Shown: positions 59,607 through 64,000 of the stretch, one piece after another
Position numbering within the stretch: position 1 is the first letter of the stretch
How the letters are laid out: every line of letters starts with the position of its first letter
Source of the DNA: Lachnospiraceae bacterium
GTDB taxonomy: Bacteria; Bacillota; Clostridia; Lachnospirales; Lachnospiraceae
Assembly (NCBI GenBank): GCA_900769115.1
Contig: CAAGFJ010000102.1
Coordinates: forward strand, 44,532 to 108,531
DNA length: 64,000 bases
Direction of reading: 5' to 3'
Made by a program: the position numbers and the translations under genes
The notes under the pieces: model-generated
Database searches by the model: none
The model's input: the letters and a program-made list of their open reading frames with translations, nothing else
What the model was told of the DNA's origin: nothing

Positions 59607-61099
59607 ATGAAGCCGGTAATACAGATTTATGATTCTGAGGAGGATGTACTTCGTACTTTGGCAACAGCCGAGAAGGAAGGACATTTAACAGAGACCATTA
59701 TAGAGGAATTCGTGAACAAACTGTTTGCAATGCCGGTTTTATGGAGATGCCGGAAGTATTTTTATATGCTGGATGAAGATACTTTGCGGAAGATTCCGGT
59801 ACTTGTGACACATATGGCATTGATCTGTGCGATGGACGGCAGATTGGATGAGGCGAAGGAATATGTCAGCCGGTTGGGAGACACACCGAAGGATCTTAAG
59901 TTTGATAACTTCCGGCTGCTTGATGTTCTACGGATCAAAACAGAACTGGTTATGCCTTATACACGGGATGCCATGTTCTTTCGGATTGTATTTTTTATCG
60001 TAGGAAGAGATGAGCTGGCACCGGTCAGGGATCTTACTCTTTCTGCCTGCAGACCAAGCATATTGAATGGATTCCGTGATTTTACCAGATATGGCAGATA
60101 TTTAGAACAGAATAAGCAACTGATTACTGAGACTGCAGTCAGACTGTAAGGAAGTGTCGTGAAAAGGTATACGAGATTGCATCTGCAGAGTGGTATTATC
60201 AGAACAATGACTGTTTCCATGCGCTGATCCTTGTTACAGGAACGATACCACTGATCGAACAGGAGAAAGATATGCGCTGTCTTTTTGTGGCATTAGCACT
60301 GCAGATGAAGATTCTTATGATGAACGGACAGGCAAGAGCAGCACATCCGCTGGTGCAGAAGATCCGGCAGAGGATCGAGACAACCGGCTGGGATGAACTG
60401 ACCTCAAGTCTGAATGCTTTGGAATGTCTTGCGGCATGTTATGACGGTCGCAGGGAGGATGTTATAGACTGGTTAGAGAAGAAAGCACCAGATGAAAATG
60501 ACGGTCTGTATATGATGGATATGTATGCATGGCTTGTCAAGATACGTTGTTACATACAGACGGGTAAGTATATGGCGGCTTATGTATTGGTAGAACAACT
60601 CATTACGCTTCTTACCCAGGGAAGACGTTATATGGATCTGTGTGAATGTTATATGTTGTCGGCAATCATCCATTACAAGGCAGACGAGCAGCAGTTGATG
60701 TGTGAGGCACTTTCTAAGACTATCGCATTGGCAAAGAGATATGGTTATATCCGGCTGTTGGCGGATGAAGGAACTTGCATGGTGCAGATGCTTACAATCT
60801 ACCAGAAGGAATATGGAAGAGATGATTTTACAGAGCAGGTCAAGGAACTTGCAAACTCTGTAGGAAGATACTTTCCGGATTATCTGAAGTCACTGGTGGA
60901 ATATTATGAACCACTGACAAAGACAGAACAGGATGTATTACGGCTGATGGCACAAGGCATGGGTAATGATGAGATTGCCGGACATTTAGAGAAGAAGACA
61001 GGTACGATCAAGTTTCACAGCAATAACATCTACCGTAAGCTGCAGGTATCCAACCGGCAGGGGGCGGTAGAACGTGCGAGAGAGATTGGAATTATATAA
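59607..61099 (+). pseudogene. LuxR-family regulator interrupted by a -1 frameshift
   Basis: Two frames together make one protein. Frame A (59607-60149, from MKPVIQIYDSEEDVL) is helical and TPR/MalT-like; it ends at TAA 60147. Frame B opens after a TGA at 60128-60130 and runs to 61099, with no start codon before 60272, so it cannot easily be made alone. It carries more helical repeats and a C-terminal LuxR HTH (TKTEQDVLRLMAQGMGNDEIAGHLEKK...NIYRKLQVSNRQGAVERA). The break lies at 60131-60149; one added base after CTGTA would restore RLYRKCREKVYEIA. No AAA ATPase domain is visible. It may be a true mutation, phase variation or a sequencing error. It lies directly before the surface protein. Confidence 0.8.
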
Positions 61100-61135
61100 T
61101 TTAACAAAGCATCTATGCAGAAAAAGGAGGAAAAG

Positions 61136-64000
61136 ATGAAAGGGTTAAAAAGAGAATTACGAGGCAAGAGAATAAGTCGTTATTTGTTTGTATTACTTAT
61201 AATGTTATTTGTAATAAGCATAAGCAGATGGGGAAGTATTACTGCAAAGGCGGCATCGGATATCCCGAAAGAGTTAATTATCACGGAGGCGGATGGTAGT
61301 GAAGTACAGGTTATCCAAAATGGAGAATATTGTACTACATCTGGGAATGGTTGGAGTTTCAATACATATCACAAACACCTTGTGCTTAAAGATGCTAATA
61401 TACACGAAATCAATAGTTCAGGCGGTAATTTTATGATTGTTTTGCATGATGATAACATAATGGATGGTGATATTATCTTTAATGCTGGCGAAGAGGAATG
61501 TACACTGACTTTTTCTGTGACGAATGGTTATGGTAGTCTTGCCATGAATGGTGTGATTAAAGCATCAAGTGACTCAACAGGTAGTGCGAATATAGCAATA
61601 CCATACGGGTCAATTATTAAGACTTCGGGAATTCAGTGTTCCGGTAAATTGAGTATATCGGACGGGGATGTTGAGATTATAGATAGTGGTGTGGAAGCAA
61701 TCACTGCTAATGCAATAGAGTATGGGGAGGCGATAGTTACAGAACAAACAGATGGAACAAAGAAGACCACAGTTCATGGAGCATTCCTTTTAAGAAAAAA
61801 ACTTACCATTGCAGATGGTAATATACTGAATTTTATAGATGGTGCAAAAATATGCAATATGGAAAGACTTAAATTAGCCGATGGTGCGATCCTTCAGGTA
61901 AATGGTAATAGACATATTCATAACTCAGACGGAGGTATGCGTTATATAAATAAAGGCAATGATCATCATGTAAAGAGACTGGCTTGTAAAGGATGTCCGA
62001 TAGATTATGGTGAAGAAGAGATAGAAGCACATAATTATAATACAGATGGCTTTTGTATAAGCTGTGATGGTTATCAGCAGGCTGCACTTACAAATGATCA
62101 ATATGATATCAATGGGGATGGCAAGAAGGATAATGTCTATGAGATATCAAATGCTGGTCAGCTATATTGGTTTGCGGCTCTTGTTAATGGAAAACTTTCT
62201 GATACAGAGAAGAATGCAAATGCCATTCTTAAGAAAGATATTATTGTGAACTCTGGTGTTGTAGTAGACGGTGTACTTGCAAACGATACAAGCGGTTTTA
62301 GAAGTTGGACGCCAATAGGTGATTATAATTATGGAGGTGTCTTTGATGGACAGGGACATACAGTCAACGGATTATATATCAATGACACAAATAAGAGTTT
62401 GGTTGGATTATGCAGCGTGCTTGATGATAGTGGTTGTATCAAGAATTTAGGAATTGAGGATTCTTATTTTAACGTAAATTCTCTAGTTGGAGGAGTAGCA
62501 GCTCATAATTGCGGAACTATAACAGATTGTTATTGCAATGGGGTGTTAGTTGCGAATAGCACGGTAGGGGGAATCGTTTCTCGTAATGATGGAATTATAA
62601 TGAATTGTAATGCCGTTACAAAAATTACTGCCAAGAATGAAGCAGGAGGGATAGCCGGCAGTAATTCCGGAACAATAACAAATTGTTATAGCATTCCAGA
62701 AATTACTGCGGAGAACGATAAGGGAGAGATAGCAGGTTATAATTATGGAACAATAACTAATTGTTATTATCTCTCCGATGAGGAAACGAATGGAGATAAT
62801 GGCGTAACCGGAAAGACAAAAGAACAGTTTGCTTCTGGCGAAGTAGCATTTCGTTTGCAAAATGAGGAGAACGAAACGGTTTGGGGGCAAGCAATCGGAA
62901 TGGACAGCTATCCGGTATTGGGTGGAGAAAGAGTATATAAGATTGGTACATATAAAGGATGCGAAGGAGCACCGGAAGAAAAAATTACAGATACATATTC
63001 GAATTCCGATAAAAATATATACGAACCACATAAGGATGATGGCAGTCAGGGTGGAACAGCATATGATAATAAGTGTGATATTTGTAATATGGATGCACAT
63101 GCCTTTAATGAAAACGGAATCTGTGAAGATGAAAAATGTGGCTATCATAAAGGTATAATAAATAATAAGTCTTATTCGACAGAGATTGTATATTGTGGTG
63201 ATGATACAGATGCCGCACCTGGAGTAGATACTTTTGAAGTGAATAGCGGAGTAATACCTAAATATACATGGTATCAGGGAGATGTGACAACTAGTGATTT
63301 GAGTGGCGGGCAATCTCTCGGCGAGATAGCTCCAAAGGAACCGGGAACTTATACATTAGTAGTGACTGCAGACGGTGTGAAACAAGAAGACGAAACCGTA
63401 TATACAGCAGCAGAACTGCGTGTAAGGGTTACGATTGTAAAAAAAATACTAGATGGGAAGGTGTCACTTGCTGGAACTGCGAAATATGGTGAGAACTTGA
63501 CAGTTGTAACTAAGGAAATTACGAATGAAAAGCCGGGGACTTATTCTTATCAGTGGTATCGGATAGATGAGGATGAGAAAGTAACGGAGATTGCCAATGC
63601 AACAGGTGAAAGTTACACACTTACTACAGAGGATATTGGCAAGAAGATCAAGGTGGTTGTTACCTCTGCGTATTGCGAAGGTTCTCTTGAAACAGCTGCA
63701 GACACAATTGCTAAAGGGGATGCAACAGTGAAGAACGCTCCAATAGCAGCAGAAAACTTGACGTATGATCAGGGAAAGAGTATTACATTGATCAATGAAG
63801 AGAATGCATCCGTTACCGGTGGAGAATTGCAGTATGCATTCAGTGAGGATGGAATATACAGTACTTCACTTCCAACCGTAACGGAAGCCGGTACATATAG
63901 CGTGTATTATAAAGTGGTTGGTGACCGGAATCATAACGATACCGAACCTGTTAAGATTAACGTTACGGTGAGAAAAGCAGTTCCGTCTTACCAAGTACCA
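61136..64000 (+). CDS. Large secreted surface protein, GLUG-like and Ig-like, partial
   Basis: Open for 955 codons to the window end with AAAAAGGAGG at the start. A signal peptide with basic start and hydrophobic core (about residues 18-35) ends ITAKAAS. Then: a beta-rich, helix-like region (about 40-270); a CxxC...CxxC stretch (CKGC, CISC, about 283-320) with HNYNTDGFC; GLUG-like repeats (FDGQGHTVNGLY, VGGVAAHNCGTITDCY, GGIAGSNSGTITNCY, IAGYNYGTITNCYY; about 395-545); a second Cys cluster (CDIC...CEDEKCGYHK, about 645-672); and Ig-like domains (YTWYQGD, YQWYRIDEDE). It is probably an adhesin or wall-bound protein; the C-terminal anchor is outside the window. A/T-rich codons (ATA, AAT) are more frequent than in neighbours. 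Confidence 0.85.
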   Translation, partial: MKGLKRELRGKRISRYLFVLLIMLFVISISRWGSITAKAASDIPKELIITEADGSEVQVIQNGEYCTTSGNGWSFNTYHKHLVLKDANIHEINSSGGNFMIVLHDDNIMDGDIIFNAGEEECTLTFSVTNGYGSLAMNGVIKASSDSTGSANIAIPYGSIIKTSGIQCSGKLSISDGDVEIIDSGVEAITANAIEYGEAIVTEQTDGTKKTTVHGAFLLRKKLTIADGNILNFIDGAKICNMERLKLADGAILQVNGNRHIHNSDGGMRYINKGNDHHVKRLACKGCPIDYGEEEIEAHNYNTDGFCISCDGYQQAALTNDQYDINGDGKKDNVYEISNAGQLYWFAALVNGKLSDTEKNANAILKKDIIVNSGVVVDGVLANDTSGFRSWTPIGDYNYGGVFDGQGHTVNGLYINDTNKSLVGLCSVLDDSGCIKNLGIEDSYFNVNSLVGGVAAHNCGTITDCYCNGVLVANSTVGGIVSRNDGIIMNCNAVTKITAKNEAGGIAGSNSGTITNCYSIPEITAENDKGEIAGYNYGTITNCYYLSDEETNGDNGVTGKTKEQFASGEVAFRLQNEENETVWGQAIGMDSYPVLGGERVYKIGTYKGCEGAPEEKITDTYSNSDKNIYEPHKDDGSQGGTAYDNKCDICNMDAHAFNENGICEDEKCGYHKGIINNKSYSTEIVYCGDDTDAAPGVDTFEVNSGVIPKYTWYQGDVTTSDLSGGQSLGEIAPKEPGTYTLVVTADGVKQEDETVYTAAELRVRVTIVKKILDGKVSLAGTAKYGENLTVVTKEITNEKPGTYSYQWYRIDEDEKVTEIANATGESYTLTTEDIGKKIKVVVTSAYCEGSLETAADTIAKGDATVKNAPIAAENLTYDQGKSITLINEENASVTGGELQYAFSEDGIYSTSLPTVTEAGTYSVYYKVVGDRNHNDTEPVKINVTVRKAVPSYQVP

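Noticed and set aside
60131..60149. Programmed -1 frameshift site in the LuxR-type gene
   Set aside because: No slippery heptamer (X XXY YYZ), so mutation or sequencing error is more likely.
62546..63313. A 255-codon - strand frame rich in Ile/Tyr/Cys
   Set aside because: It lies opposite the surface protein gene, has no ribosome site and no recognisable domain; A/T-rich antisense shadow.
1..64000. tRNA or rRNA genes, insertion sequences, prophage or plasmid origin
   Set aside because: No cloverleaf, transposase, integrase, terminal repeat or replication gene was seen by reading; short RNAs cannot be excluded without a covariance search.

Overview
The window is chromosomal DNA of a motile, apparently spore-forming Clostridia bacterium. 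It is most like the Lachnospiraceae (Roseburia, Agathobacter or Lachnospira type), but no rRNA is present to settle the genus. The reasons are gene order and gene content: a Gram-positive fla/che operon in near-Bacillus order, with motAB, FapA and a PilZ protein inserted; FliY, CheC and CheD; SpoIVA; a low-to-medium G+C composition; and strong AGGAGG ribosome sites. All supported genes lie on the + strand.

1-27865, fla/che operon: fliI (3' end)-fliJ-motE-like-fliK-flgD-TIGR02530 protein-flgE | hairpin | flbD-motA-motB-fliL-fliM-fliY-cheY-fliO-fliP-fliQ-fliR-flhB-flhA-flhF-flhG-PilZ-cheB-cheA-cheW-cheC-cheD-small membrane protein-fliA (sigma-D type)-fapA-three small genes. These make the export apparatus, hook, stator, switch and chemotaxis core. 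No flagellin or MCP gene is present. CheB lacks its receiver domain.

27866-33700: rpsB-tsf follow the operon as in Bacillus, each with regulatory structure. Next comes a two-gene sucrose operon (PTS EIIBCA and sucrose-6-phosphate hydrolase) with its own promoter and two CcpA/LacI-like operator sites. It sits where Bacillus carries pyrH to polC.

33700-57700, informational block: rimP-nusA-ylxR-ylxQ-infB-rbfA-nrnA-truB-ribF; ylxM-ffh-rpsP-khpA; rimM-trmD-unknown membrane protein; rplS; lepB-rbgA-lepB-lepB-rnhB-FliK-like-FlhB-tail-like-yraN-pgeF; der-plsY-gpsA. It resembles the Bacillus order. Special points are a six-copy 60-bp repeat in infB, three signal peptidase I genes (two in tandem), and a FliK-like/FlhB-C-like pair far from the fla operon.

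57700-64000: spoIVA behind two terminators and a SigE-like promoter, then a LuxR-family regulator broken by a -1 frameshift, and the first 955 codons of a large secreted surface protein (GLUG-like repeats, CxxC clusters, Ig-like domains) that runs off the window.

No tRNA, rRNA, CRISPR array, insertion sequence or prophage was seen. No clearly new system was found. The best leads are the receiver-less CheB, the FliK-like/FlhB-tail pair, the unknown four-helix membrane protein behind trmD, the broken regulator next to the surface protein, and several promoters that overlap inverted repeats.
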